Below, one piece after another: positions 10,750 to 22,006 of a DNA stretch of 64,000 nt. The stretch covers positions 76,744-140,743 of the forward strand of contig JXTB01000181.1 in assembly GCA_002914805.1 (NCBI GenBank), in the 5' to 3' direction. The translations under genes and the position numbers were made by a program. Positions within the stretch are counted from its first letter, which is position 1, and each line of letters starts with the position of its first letter. This DNA comes from Parasponia andersonii (Eukaryota; Streptophyta; Magnoliopsida; Rosales; Cannabaceae). A model generated the notes under the pieces. The model worked only from the letters and a program-made list of their open reading frames with translations, searched no databases and was not told the DNA's origin.

Positions 10750-13072
10750 TTGGCATCATGTACCTACAAGTTATCCGATTATGGCCTTTTCCCCTGCAAC
10801 AGCTACATTGGTGTTGCATTTTAATCTTTTCCCCTTCCGAAATTCTATGTTTTGTTTTGGTCAGCCAGACTTTAGTTTATAAGGAGGTGGTTCCACCATA
10901 TGTCTGGTAATCTCATCAGGTATATCCCATTCTTCTTTATTTCTCATTGGGTATATAGTCTCTGTATATGAGTGAAGCCATACGTCAACTATATAATACT
11001 AGGAACACAAGGAGTATGGATTGATATGTCGACCTAGAGTGACCGCCAATGTATGCGTACATGGCAGACCTGTCAAATCAAACCTCCTACAACTACAAGC
11101 CTTTGTCTGTAAGTTAACTTGACCGTCTCTATCACCGTCCATGACATAAAACTCGTTGGCTGAGAGACTGAACAATCAAAGTCTTCACAGTCTCAATACC
11201 ATCCTTCAATTTCTTCTCAATCTTTTTTGCTAATGGTTGATTAGATTCTATTGCCAATGTTTATCTTTTAAAGAACCAAGTTTGTAGTATATACCTCAGA
11301 AACTCCGCCAAAGTTATAATTGGATACTTCCGTGTATCTCTATTCGTGTTGTTAAAGCTCTCAGCGTTATTACTTATGATGATGTTATAATGAATGGCAG
11401 AGAAGTTTACACGGCTTTATTTCTCAATGCCTATTTCTTCTAAATAATTAGCAATGGATTGATCTTTAACCTTGATCTTCTTAAAATAATGAAGAAAGTC
11501 ACTCATCTAATAAGATTTTGCCACCAAGAAGTATTCACTATGGCAATGACCAATCTTGAATTTTGCTTGGATATTCATACAAATATGATGTATGCAAGCT
11601 CCGTGGTATACTTCAGGGAACAAAGTCGACAATGCATTTATAATACTTGGGTGTCGGTCCAATACGAAGACCAAGTTCTCAATGTCTCCAATTGCTTCCT
11701 TTAGTTTCACGACAAAATATATCCAGGAGTCGTCGTTCTTTGAGTCGACTGCTCCAAATGCAACATGATACAATTACTTGTTTGCATCTTGTACAATCGC
11801 AGCTAACATTATCCCTCCATAGTTTATTTTTATGAAGGATTCATCCACACACATCAAAAGATAGCATGCTACTCTAAAGTCCCGAATAGATGCACCCAAT
11901 GACATGAAGAAATACTTGAAATGTCTCATCTCATTGATCTATAAATGCATTATTGTTCCTGGATTAGTCTTCTCTAATATATATAGGTAAGATGTCAGCT
12001 TTGGTATAAACCATCCACTATTCCCCTCACATACAGAAGTATTTTTTTTCCCTACATCTCCATGCATTTTTAGATGTCATGTTAATCCCATAGTCTTTAG
12101 AGAAATCGTCGATTATTGATCGAGAGGCATAATTAGGGTTGGCTGGATTTGTGTATTTTCTCTTAATGCAATGTTCAATAACCCATGGTGTTGCTTATCT
12201 GTTGTCTTTATGCCTTATTACCAACGAACATATGTGGTCAGGCATATATCTTTGCATCTCAAATATGTCAGACTGCTCCACCTTTCTAGTTCATAACGCC
12301 ACGTATAATTGTCATCTATACATGTAATAAACTAACAGTCTTTGCCTGATTTTTTCAGCTTGAACTCAAAATTGGACTACATTGTATGTAAGTGCAGCTT
12401 CAGCTTCAAGTTTTCCTTATTCTTAAATAGTTGACTGATTATGATTTTCACTGAATTAGAAGATCCAACGGACAAGTTATTAAGGGTTCTCTGTGGTAAT
12501 TCTCCCTTTGAAAACAAAGGAGCACTCTACTTCACTACATTATATACTATTATTACTCTATGCACTCGATTATTTGAAGTCCCTGATGTTATCCCTAGAG
12601 TCTTAAGTACTTCACCAAAGTATTCCTTTAACTCTTCTGAACGTATGTTTTCCGTACTAAAACCCCAACTATAGTAGTTGTCACTATCATCCCTTATTGG
12701 TAGACATATTTCTGGAAGACACGCTGTCACTGTAGGTGGAGTTGGATCTACCACTTACTCTTCTATTTTCTCTGCACCTGTTTCAGGCACAAATGAAGCA
12801 TTTTGACTGCAACCCTCACCCATAAGTCTCAACTTCGGTGAAATGGACATATATAAAGGAGTATAGTTCTGAATAGAGTAAGACATCTCCTCAAGCCAAA
12901 GTTCTAGGTTATTATCAGTAGTAATCTTCGTTAAAGGAATAGGGATTCCATTTCCACCACCACATTTATAAACAACCTTAAGTTTTAAATCAAAATGATT
13001 TTTGTCACCTCTAATCACCTCATACAGCTTATCTATAAGGATCACAAAAGTTATACCATTCTATACACCCAT
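10750..13072 (-). pseudogene. MULE transposase (MuDR superfamily), decayed
   Basis: Reading on the minus strand from a start near 13072, an amino-terminal PB1-like/acidic part comes first (12527-13045). A MuDR-type DNA-binding stretch follows at about 12240-12420 (KLKLHLHTMQ, FITCIDDNCTWR). The catalytic region holds the first Asp block (VDESFIKINYGGIMLAAIVQDAN near 11770-11850) and the second (NLVFVLDRHPSIINAL, HGACIHHICMNIQAKF, within 11507-11773). A SWIM zinc motif (CSCRRFDLTGLPCTHTLA, near 11045-11100) and a CX2CX4HX4C knuckle (CSCCRGKGHNRITC, near 10770-10812) end the protein. Many stops and frameshifts lie between these parts, especially between 10900 and 11500 and between 11770 and 12500, so it is dead. 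The family cuts and joins MULE ends in the nucleus. Confidence 0.82.
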
Positions 13073-13259
13073 GGTCTTACTTTCTTTAGTAATATAAGAC
13101 CATAATATTTTTTCTGACGAAAACATCCATTCACTGTTATACAAAACTATGATATTGAAACGTGACTCTGTAGATGAAACACAAAAAAAAAAAAATTAGA
13201 TTTATCCCGTATACAAAATCAACAGATAAATCATAAAATGTAAAAGGAAGAATCTATAT

Positions 13260-13620
13260 TTTCTAACCATCGAAAATTGGCTGAAATGAGCTCGAATATA
13301 ATCGAAACACATTGAAATTGATCGAAAAAAAATAATAATCGAAATAGTCATCCAAAATAAGTCAAAAATAGATCGAAATTTTGACTACCATCGAATTATA
13401 GTCGAAGAAATTCTTACTTCTCAGATTTCATCGAAATATAGTCGAAATGACATCGAAAATTCGATACTTATCGTGAGGCAGACTTATTTTTTTCCAAAAT
13501 TTTGCAGATATTCCCAGAAAACAACTTTGATGTATAAATTATGCTCGTAACATATCGAAACTCAGTTAAAAACTATTTCAAACAGTACCCATAATATTTG
13601 AACACATAAATTACGAATCC
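13260..13620 (-). repeat. ATCGAAA-rich array upstream of the MULE transposase
   Basis: At least 15 copies of ATCGAAA or ATCGAA variants lie here. Read on the transposase strand they are TTTCGAT, the same motif and the same orientation relative to the gene as in the protease intron at 4420-5095. The two ends of the MULE therefore carry the motif in inverted orientation. Confidence 0.7.
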
Positions 13621-13639
13621 ATTTCGCAAATTTCCGTCC

Positions 13640-14330
13640 TTCATCTTATCCCAAGTTTTTTTCTCTATTTTTTCGACTTTTATCCTTTTCTTTTTTTCTG
13701 CCCTTAGAATTTCAGCTCAATATGATAACTTCAACAATGAGATTAGAAGAAAGATTGTGAGGATATAAAGAGGAATAAGGAGAAGAACAACGTATACTTT
13801 GTAAACCAATTATTAAGAGTAAAAGTGATATTTTAGATAGATATATGCATATTTTTCAGAGGAAAGCATAGAGGCTAATATATCATGATGCATATTTAAC
13901 CTACTCTGTTAAAACTACCAGAAAATTTGGTAAAAGCAAAAAATATCTAACTAAGTCCAATTAATCTCGTTACCTGCTGCAACATTCCAGAAAACTTTTG
14001 TAACGGAGTCAAAGAGGAAGAACCATTAGAATGGGGCAAAGAAAAAAAAAAAAAAAGGAAGCATGTCTTTATAGCTTTGCTATACGCCTATACGGTAGAA
14101 TAATGGGATTATCGACAACAATTACAAGAGGTGAATAAATGAATGCGACTACTTTTCCCTTTTTTTCCCTCTATCTTACATTTCTGGTAAATAAGAGAGT
14201 TCTATGTTACAAATCAAAATTGTGGTGGGGTTGCAAATACCACATGATCTAGTTTCTCTTATATTCTCAATTAGAAAGAGCTCAGCACTAAGAAAATGAA
14301 ATAAAATTGCACAACCGCTAAGCAACTCTC
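13640..14330. other. Intergenic, right flank of MULE
   Basis: AT-rich DNA with no gene. It includes an A-run (14041-14056) and probably the right end of the MULE. The 3' UTR of the lysine-rich gene may begin near 14330. Confidence 0.4.
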
Positions 14331-14674
14331 AACTCTGTTGCCTTTATGAAAATTTCCATGTCGAATGAATTTAGTGGTTCACTACCACGCAGGGGGAAAA
14401 CCACCCTCCAACTCCAAATCTTGCCAGCCCTGCAGTGATGCCCGAGCACGCTAGTCATGGGTGCCTGAAATTCCAATTTTAGACAGCTTTATAACAAAGC
14501 AGCCAGTCACACCATGCTCTCATTGCAACAGAGTGCAATACAAAAAGAATGTAGAAAGAAATCAGAAAATCCATCTCAAGCAGCCTGATGCATGTATACC
14601 GTCAAGCGGTTCTGTGGAGGGTTGCCCACATCCGACCAGTTAGGAGGACAAGGCACACCCATTTGGATAACCAA

Positions 14675-17600
14675 TCAATAAGGAATAACATATGGCAGAG
14701 CAAAAATATCAGCTGATTCTATCTGCCGACCTTCTGACCACACCTGTGGTGTCTCCTCAACAGCTGACGGCTCTACCTTGGCCTTCTTTGGTTCGGAAGT
14801 ATTGCTGCCAAACAGCCATTCGTCATCATTATATTCAGACCATTCCTCCATTGTTGGTACCGCATAAATCTGGCTAAGGTACTTGGAGTCAGGATGCGGT
14901 GGTCTTGCCAATGCTTCAGCAAATGGATCAGCTGCAGCAGTCGCAGTCTTGGGCTTCTTCATAAGGGAGTCAGACAATGTCCGAGCTTCTGGATGTGGCG
15001 GTCTCGTCGATGTTTCAGCAATTGGATCAGTGACTGCTGTTTCAGACTTAAGCTTCATAGGGGAGACAGACAATGGCTGAGCTTCTGGATGGGGTGATCT
15101 CACCGATGCTTCAGCAACTGGATCAGCTACTGCTTTTGCAGACTTACGCTTCATAGGGGAGACTGACAATGACTGAACTTCTGGATGGGATGATCTCACT
15201 GATGCTTCAGCAATTGGATCAGCCACTGCTTTTGCAGACTTAAGCTTCATAGGGGAGACAGACAATGGCTGAGCTTCTATTACACCATTTACCTTATGAT
15301 CCTTATTGTCCATCTTGAGATTATTGGTAGCTCCCTTTCTTGATATGTCCCTATGCACCTCCATCTTGAGATAAGTAGAGGCTCCCTTTCTATCTGATAT
15401 GTCCTTATGGTCCATCTTGAGATTATTGGAGGCTCCCTTTCTATCTGATACATCAAGGACAGAAGTTTGGCAGGGTTCCAATATCCTTCCATTTTCCGTT
15501 GAAGGACGAGAAGATGGTGCGGGTCTCGGTAACTTAGAAGGCATACCATCATGGGCTGTGAGGAAAATGAAAAAGGAAATATTTTGTGTCAACTACCAAG
15601 AAAATTACAAGACTCAAGACCTGGTTAACAAAATTGATTCAAGTACACGCCAATAAAGATATCTAGAACAATCAGGAGGAAACCATAAAAATCTTAGTGG
15701 TAATGGAATCTGATATTGGATTGAATTATATACCCATAAACCATCAAAATCCTATAGTTCTGTTAAGGAAAACTGTCTGCAATAGTGATCAGTTTGTCAT
15801 GTGAAAAAAACTCACCATGTGTAACTCCATTTGTCTCAAAGTCCTTCCTCTTCTTCGGAGTTCCACCAGTAGGAACACTATTGTTGCTGTCATTGGGAAG
15901 TTGGGAGGTTTTGATTGCATGATTATCAATGAGGTTATTTTTGTTGCTTACTCTTAATTTATCCACCTCTTCCTTCTTGAGTTGAATTTTCTCCTTTGCT
16001 TTCTCCTCCTTTTTCTTCTCTTTATCTTCCCTTCTCTTCTGTTTCTCCTCTTTTTTCTTCTGCCTATCCTCCCTTCTCTTCTGTTTATCTTCCTTTTGCT
16101 TCTCTCTATCCCTGTCTTTGTCCTTTCCATGACTCTTTTTCTCTCGATCCTTCTCCTTCCTCTTAACCCCTCGCTTATTATCACTCTCTCTGTCTTTCGT
16201 CTTTTCATTTGCGTCCATCTTCCTATCAACATTCTTATCCAACAGTCTGGGCAAGGCTTCAAATTTAGCTTGAACCATTCCAGTGACATTCTGAACCCTT
16301 GCATTTCCACCAGGTCTTGTACCATCCCTGGTTCCTTGCCCATCTGTTGCTTTATCTTCAGCCCTCCTGTCCTTCTCCATGCCTCCAGGCAGAGTGCTAG
16401 TACCCCTGGCCACCAATCTGACCATCCCCTCATCTTTTTTCTGATCTGCAACAGAAAATCTATCGAACTGATTTCCAGTTCCTGCTGCCTCATCTTTAAT
16501 CCTCCTAGCAAACTCCTGGACCAGTTTAGACTCATCATCCAGATTACTATTTTGAGAGCGCTTCTCTGTCTTGTACCCTCCAACTTGCGAAAAAAATTTC
16601 TTATCAATACTACTATCTTTGTCTTTGACCTCTTTCTGAAAAAGTTTCTCTCCACCATGAGACTGAGTTTGCCCTGAAAATCTCTTTTCATCCGAGGCCT
16701 TTGTTTTGTCTTTAGTTTTCTCCCCATCTTTCTCCTTATCCTTTTTCTTGTCCCTGTCTTTATGTTTTTCCTTTTTGTCTTTCTTTTCCAGATGCTTTCC
16801 ATCGCTTCTATCTTTCTCTCTTTTTTCCTTACCTACTCTCTTCTCTCTGTCCTTTTTGTCCTTTTTGTGCTTCTTTTCTCGGTGCTTCTCCTGTATAGCA
16901 TGGAAAACAGACGGGAAAAGTTTATGCAAACGACTTGAAAACTGAAGATAATCTGAATAAATATATAAGATAATCTGAATAAATAGGTATATGAGAGTAT
17001 GTTTGTGTTCGTGTGTCTTATACATATGCATATACTACACATGAAGCACAGGCAATCAAAGGCAGATTTCGAGCAAATAATCCCAGCAAGTACATATTTA
17101 GAGGTAAAGCATCCCTACCCAAGAGAGAACCTGATTCCAGTTCAGAAACCTGAAAACTGAGATAAAAGGGGATCCCAATATGATGGTCCACATGATTTTC
17201 TTTACTTAAACTAGCAGATTTTATAGTATCATCAGATTCAAGGCATTAGAGCTTCAAATTTTTTAGAAAATGTAAGATTTTTTTTTACATTCCATCCAAG
17301 TAATTTATCTCATTTCATTTTTGATAAGAACCTTCAGACAAATCTTAGACGAGTCCATAACCTTATACTACAGAATCAGGTGCAGACAAAGAACACAATC
17401 TTAATTAACCACAAGAAGAGAGATATTGCATGACAAATTTAAGAGAGAGAGAGAGAGAGAGAGAGATGGTGTATTGGATCCTTACAACCTTCTAAGGAAT
17501 ACTGACAAAAAGCAAATCCAATCAACTAGAATTTGGAAAGAGAGAAAGAAATTGCTTCAAATAGTGGCTTATGACTTACATCGCAGTTTGGGAAATACAA

Positions 17601-20600
17601 ATTAAATTCCAAACCAGAACCCTCATTTAAAAGCACCGCTGACGGCGATACTAGTAAAGATAACAAGAGAAATACCTATATGGCCAATTTCAAACTATAT
17701 CCAGGCCATAATAGAATCCAATTTAAGCTTCTCCATCACCATGAAAGATAGAACCTCGAATCATACTAAGACATCTGATATTTTAACCATTAAAAACTGC
17801 AGTGATATATATACAAACAAATACACACCAAAGAGAAAAAGAAGATCCATCTTTTAAAGTTGCCTCCCAAATTTATAACATAGAAAAAGACTCAAAACTA
17901 ATGACAAACTAAAGGTCCGCTTAACACAAACCAAAACTCCATGTGGTCTGCTGGGGGAAAGCCTGGTAGTTGGCTAGTTGCCCACTATAATCTTCCCCAG
18001 TTCAAGGTTTCTAGCCTTAATAAAAAAGAAAATAAAAACGCACTCATGAAAGTAAGAAGTGGAAAGGAAGAGACAAAGAAGTGGAGAGAAAGAGACAATG
18101 GACAACTCTAAGGAGCAGCTATGATATTAAGAAATCACAAATCACAAAAGACAGCGGAACAAACCACAAATCTAATTTATTCAAGAAATTCAGTAGCTAT
18201 GAAATGTCTCCCTTTTCTAGACAAGCATAAATGAATTTCTCTATGGAAAGAAAGCAACAATCGACAACTCTAAGGAGCGGCAATGATATTAAGAAAGCAC
18301 AAAAGACAGCGGAACAAATCACAAATCGAATTTATTCAAGAAATTAAGAAGCAGCTATGAAATTTCTCCCTTTTCTAGATAAGCATAAATAAATTTCTAT
18401 TTAAAAAAAACCTAGATCTATATCATAGATTCATATAACTACGCCTCTAATCTTAGAAAACTAAAAGAGAGACAGCCAAAGAAAGTAAACAATCATCCTG
18501 AAAATTAAAATGGTCATCAAATCAACAGAAAATGAAGAGCAGAAGAAATAAAAGTCCCAACCATGGTAGGTCAAATCTCTAAATCTGAACTAGCTTTTCT
18601 CCACAAAATTTCGCCTGTCTTTTCGAATTTTCACTTTTCAGTTGGGTGTCCCTCCTCTTTCTTCTGTCTTCTAAAAAGACAAGCAATCAATTTTTCCTAC
18701 TCCTTCCCATCACAAAAATATCCAATCCTAATGAATACTATTTACAATTCTTGGTTCTCAGGCTATGCCTCTATATCTCAACAACCCCCCCCCCCCCCCC
18801 CCAACCCTCTCTCTTCTGTAGGCAGCAGGTACCAGTAAAAAGAATTTACCGAAATTGGAGGTCACACACCAAAAGAAATTACTCAAAAAACAAGATTCGA
18901 ACAGAAGAGCAAATAACACCGCCCCATGTAGGCAGCAGGTCTTAACCCGTGCAGAATAAATGCATTTACCAAAACTGGAGAAACAAATTTACTGAAATTG
19001 GAGGTCAGGCAACACCTAACTAAAGAAATCACTCAAAAAGGTGCAACAAGATTCGAGCAGAAAAGCAAATAAATAAATAAACTCCATACCACGTCAAGTT
19101 ACCATAAATCCTAAAAACTTAGCTTTTAAGAAAGGAACTTAACAATGTATCTCACAGCAGCAAAATAAATTTAATATTCTTTTTAACATGCAGAAATGGT
19201 TACTATACATGCAGCAATAAAGAATTAACCAAAACTGGACCGCACATATATAGAAGAAATTTCTGAAAATTGAGGCAAGAATATTCGAATCAACACCAAA
19301 GAAAAAAAACAACCAAATTCCAAATTTAACATAAATTCTAGAAATTTTCTTTTTTTTTTTTTTGGCTGAAACTCAATGATTATTGACAAAGAGGGTGTGT
19401 TCCACTATAATTCCAAGAAACTAATCATGCCTGTTGAATGAGTATATCATATCATTGGAGAACTAAAATCTAACTGTCTCAGTCAAAAGTGTGAACACTT
19501 TCAGTGGTTGTATCCCAGAAGCTTATCGATGCAGATCAAGATATATCTAATTAAGATTTTATATCATCATAATTAATTAGGATATTTCTTTATTTTTACT
19601 AAGATTTATTTAATATTGAGCAATTAGAATTTTAATTATTTGGATTCTTAGAATTAGTTTCCTTGTTTATTTAGGACTTGTTATTCTCTTATCTATAAAA
19701 AGGATACATTTGTGTTATTATTTGTCAGATTGTTTATTAAGTTAAAAATCATTCAAATTCACTCTCTCTAATCCATCGTCTTGTTCTTCTCTTCTCTCTT
19801 CCCCGTCTCACCTTGTCCTATGTTACTTATGTTGATAAGAAACAAACTTAATAATGCATATAATGGCATTGCTATTATGAGAGAGATAATGCATTGCTTT
19901 CTAATTGTATTCAAGACATAAAAATATTATTAAAATCCCTAAATCTTCTCCAATTTTGACGTACCCTGCGGTCAACCATCCAAAAGTAACATATCCTACA
20001 ACCTAAGAATGATCGCTGTCTTTATCATTAACAGCAAAAAATTCTAATTCTCTATGATTAACCCACCAAAATAAAAAGGAGAGTCCTACTACAAATTTAC
20101 TCTCAAGTATTTAGAAGTAATGCAAAGACAGTAAATCTATGTTCAATTACCAATTCTCCAAAAGCTTAAGTTGTTAGGAGGTCAGACAAAATTCATATTT
20201 AAAACTCAACACTCTCCTTTCACATGTGGAACGATGAATATAGGATAGTCTCAATAGTAACCTTCAATGAGAGGTCCAAGATATAACTAAGAGCCCAAAA
20301 CATAATAAAAATTTGGAGTATAGTTGGAGGTGTTTCAACTTAAAACTACCTACTACCTATATTTATCTATGTTAGATTACTTATTCATCTTAAATGCTTA
20401 AGTTATTAGACTTTAAGAAGGTAGGCTTGAATTGGTTTGTATACTGTAAGAAGTTGCATATCATAGTACACATCCCTCCCTATGTTTTCTAGAACAGAAA
20501 CACAAAATAAACATCAATGAAGCAATATCCCAGAGTAGCACAGAACCTGCTTTGCTTCCCATATATCAAGCGCACTTTAACAGAAATCCTATTTACATGC

Positions 20601-22006
20601 TTTGATTGACATTGAAAGTCTACCAACTTTGATCTATTTAATTTCAGTTGAAATCATAGTATCTTTGCACTAACATATTTTTGCTTTGCTGATTTTTGAA
20701 TGAAAGATTAATACTTGTGAATTAGTGCAATGGAAAAAAGGATTTGTCAAAGTTTCTATTTTATGAGGTACAAATACAATGGGTCCTAAGGATAACGAAT
20801 ACTTCGTTTAGAAAGCTAAAGATAACCTGAACTTCAAAAGTTAAATCCAAAACATAAGCATATGCGTGAGAAACATCAATGGTGGCATGCCAGCATCCAC
20901 AAGCCAAAGAATCCAATAACAAAAACAAGGACTATGATATTTGATAGCGTGCAAGGCGCCTCCCTGTTATCTAGGAGTGGAAAAGTGATTCACCAGGCCT
21001 AATCTATAATATAAACATGAAAGAACCAACATCTGCATACAGCAATCTTTCTTGTACATCAAAAGAAATTGACTATACATGGATCCTCATGGATGTTCAG
21101 GGAACTAGCAAATAAAACATTGATAGGCAATGCCTGCAAGTATAGCTCAGTCAAACATGACACAATCAAACAAAAGCTGGCATTATCAACTAATCCCATT
21201 TAACTTGCTGTTCAATACTGGATGAAGCTTCAAGCCTTTATATCGATTGTCCTCCCTACTTTAGCATTCAAAGAAATTGAAAATGACACTCCAAACTCCC
21301 ATATATTACAGGTGGGAATTTTCTTAGGTGAACTTATTCTCAAAAAAGCATCCAACAAATATCCCATGCACAAATAATATGGAAAAGAAAAAGAAGGCGG
21401 CTGAATGTATCATCACAAAAAGGCACATAACTCACATGGATAAATGGAAAGAACCTTTCACACTTGTCATGTGACATAAATATACAGCTCAGATTTCTAT
21501 ACTAGACAATTAAGAATTTACTGTCAATTAACAAATTTTCCTATGCCTACAAATCCAAATCAGAACAGGAAAACCACATCAGCCTTCTGTTTTTTCACTA
21601 TCACTTAAATATACAGCTCAGATATATTTACTCGATAACTAAGATCTTACTTATCTCTACGGTGATCAAAGAACGACATCTTAAAAAGTCAGACATAAAA
21701 ATGCCACATCATTTTTTTTTCTATAATACTTAAAGCATTTCAATTAAAGAAAAAAAGAGAAAATTTTCCAAGACAATATTAAACGTTCGAATTAAATGGT
21801 TAGAAGTTAAACCAAATTATCTCATTTCAATACTGCATAAATTAAAATTTATAGTTGTTTCCAATTTTCCACACTCTCCAATAAATATGATGCCAATGAT
21901 GGAATATTAAAAAGAAAGTAGATTTAACCTTTTCTAGCAAATTCTCATGATCATTTGTAGCCTTCCTCTCATATCCTGGTGGCGGGAACGGAAAGCAGCG
22001 CGACAT
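14675..22006 (-). CDS. Lysine-rich plant protein (often named 'myb-like protein X'), 677 residues, three coding exons
   Basis: Coding exons on the minus strand are 22006-21929 (78 nt), 16890-15816 (1075 nt) and 15555-14675 (881 nt with stop). All junctions are GT..AG and the frames join exactly. The protein opens MSRCFPFPPPGYERK, a conserved start I recall from plant homologues. Residues about 27-92 and 255-345 are almost entirely Lys/Glu/Asp/Arg and act as nuclear-localisation-like, probably coiled or disordered tracts. Residues 421-470 hold three repeats of DRKGASNNLKM type. Residues 478-606 hold four ~32-residue repeats of PLSVSPMKLKSAKAVADP type. The acidic end has MEEWSEYNDDEWLFG (620-634). 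No enzyme fold is visible. Nuclear location is inferred from composition; the molecular role is unknown. The 5-kb intron 1 is unusually long for a gene of this size. Confidence is high that it is a real gene, low on function. Confidence 0.87.
17930..18020 (+). repeat. Possible tRNA-derived SINE fragment in intron 1
   Basis: The stretch has an A-box-like AGCCTGGTAGTTGGCTAG and, about 45 bp on, a B-box-like AGTTCAAGGTT, followed by an A-rich tail (18019-18035). This is the layout of plant SINEs, but both boxes are imperfect and no target repeat was identified. Confidence 0.35.
18084..18403. repeat. Tandem duplication, ~158-bp unit, in intron 1
   Basis: Copies at about 18084-18245 and 18247-18403 share GACAACTCTAAGGAGC, ATGATATTAAGAAA, AAAGACAGCGGAACAAA and CTCCCTTTTCTAGA in the same order, with about one difference in ten. 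Confidence 0.85.
18786..18802. repeat. Poly-C run
   Basis: Seventeen or so consecutive C bases in intron 1. The run length may be inexact in the assembly. Confidence 0.9.
18815..19310. repeat. Three degenerate copies of a ~110-170 bp intronic repeat
   Basis: The order GTAGGCAGCAGGT, TTACCGAAATTGGAGGTCA, AGAAATTACTCAAAAA, AAGATTCGAACAGAA appears near 18819-18915 and again near 18928-19080. A weaker third copy is near 19205-19310 (GCAGCAATAAAGAATTAACC onward). Confidence 0.7.

Larger units (their letters stand above)
3950..13900. mobile_element. Decayed Mutator-like element with DUF1985-ULP1 gene and MULE transposase (Kaonashi type); ends approximate
   Basis: Two convergent decayed genes belong together. 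A plus-strand gene (4326 to about 9930) encodes DUF1985 followed by a ULP1/C48 peptidase. A minus-strand gene (about 13072 to 10750) encodes a MULE transposase. Mutator-like elements that captured ULP-like protease genes are known in plants under the name Kaonashi. The non-coding stretches of both genes share dense TTTCGAT motifs, in opposite orientation at the two ends, which also ties them into one unit. I could not fix the terminal inverted repeats or the 9-10 bp target duplication. Weak similarity exists between about 3915-3965 and the reverse complement of about 13860-13925. A solo LTR (5985-8181) is inserted in it. Confidence 0.7.
16891..21928 (-). other. Intron 1 of the lysine-rich gene (5 kb)
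   Basis: The donor is AAAAG|GTTAAA at 21928 and the acceptor TATACAG at 16891. Inside are a (GA)n run (17443-17465), a possible SINE (17930-18020), a tandem duplication (18084-18403), a G/C homopolymer run (18786-18802), three copies of a ~110-bp repeat (18815-19310) and an AT-rich TATA-containing stretch near 19480-19830. No other gene is supported in it. Confidence 0.75.

Noticed and set aside
15954-16802. 282-residue minus-strand Arg/Lys-rich frame
   Set aside because: Frame-shifted shadow of exon 2 of the lysine-rich gene; the chosen frame joins exactly with both neighbouring exons.
15982-16945. Plus-strand frames rich in Leu/Phe/Ser that look like membrane proteins
   Set aside because: They are the complement of the Lys/Glu codons of the lysine-rich gene; the hydrophobicity is an artefact of AAG/GAG read backwards.
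19480-19830. Possible short LTR or TRIM in intron 1 of the lysine-rich gene
   Set aside because: It has a TATA-like TCTATAAAAAGGA and a CT-rich leader-like run, but no matched TG..CA ends or target repeat were found.
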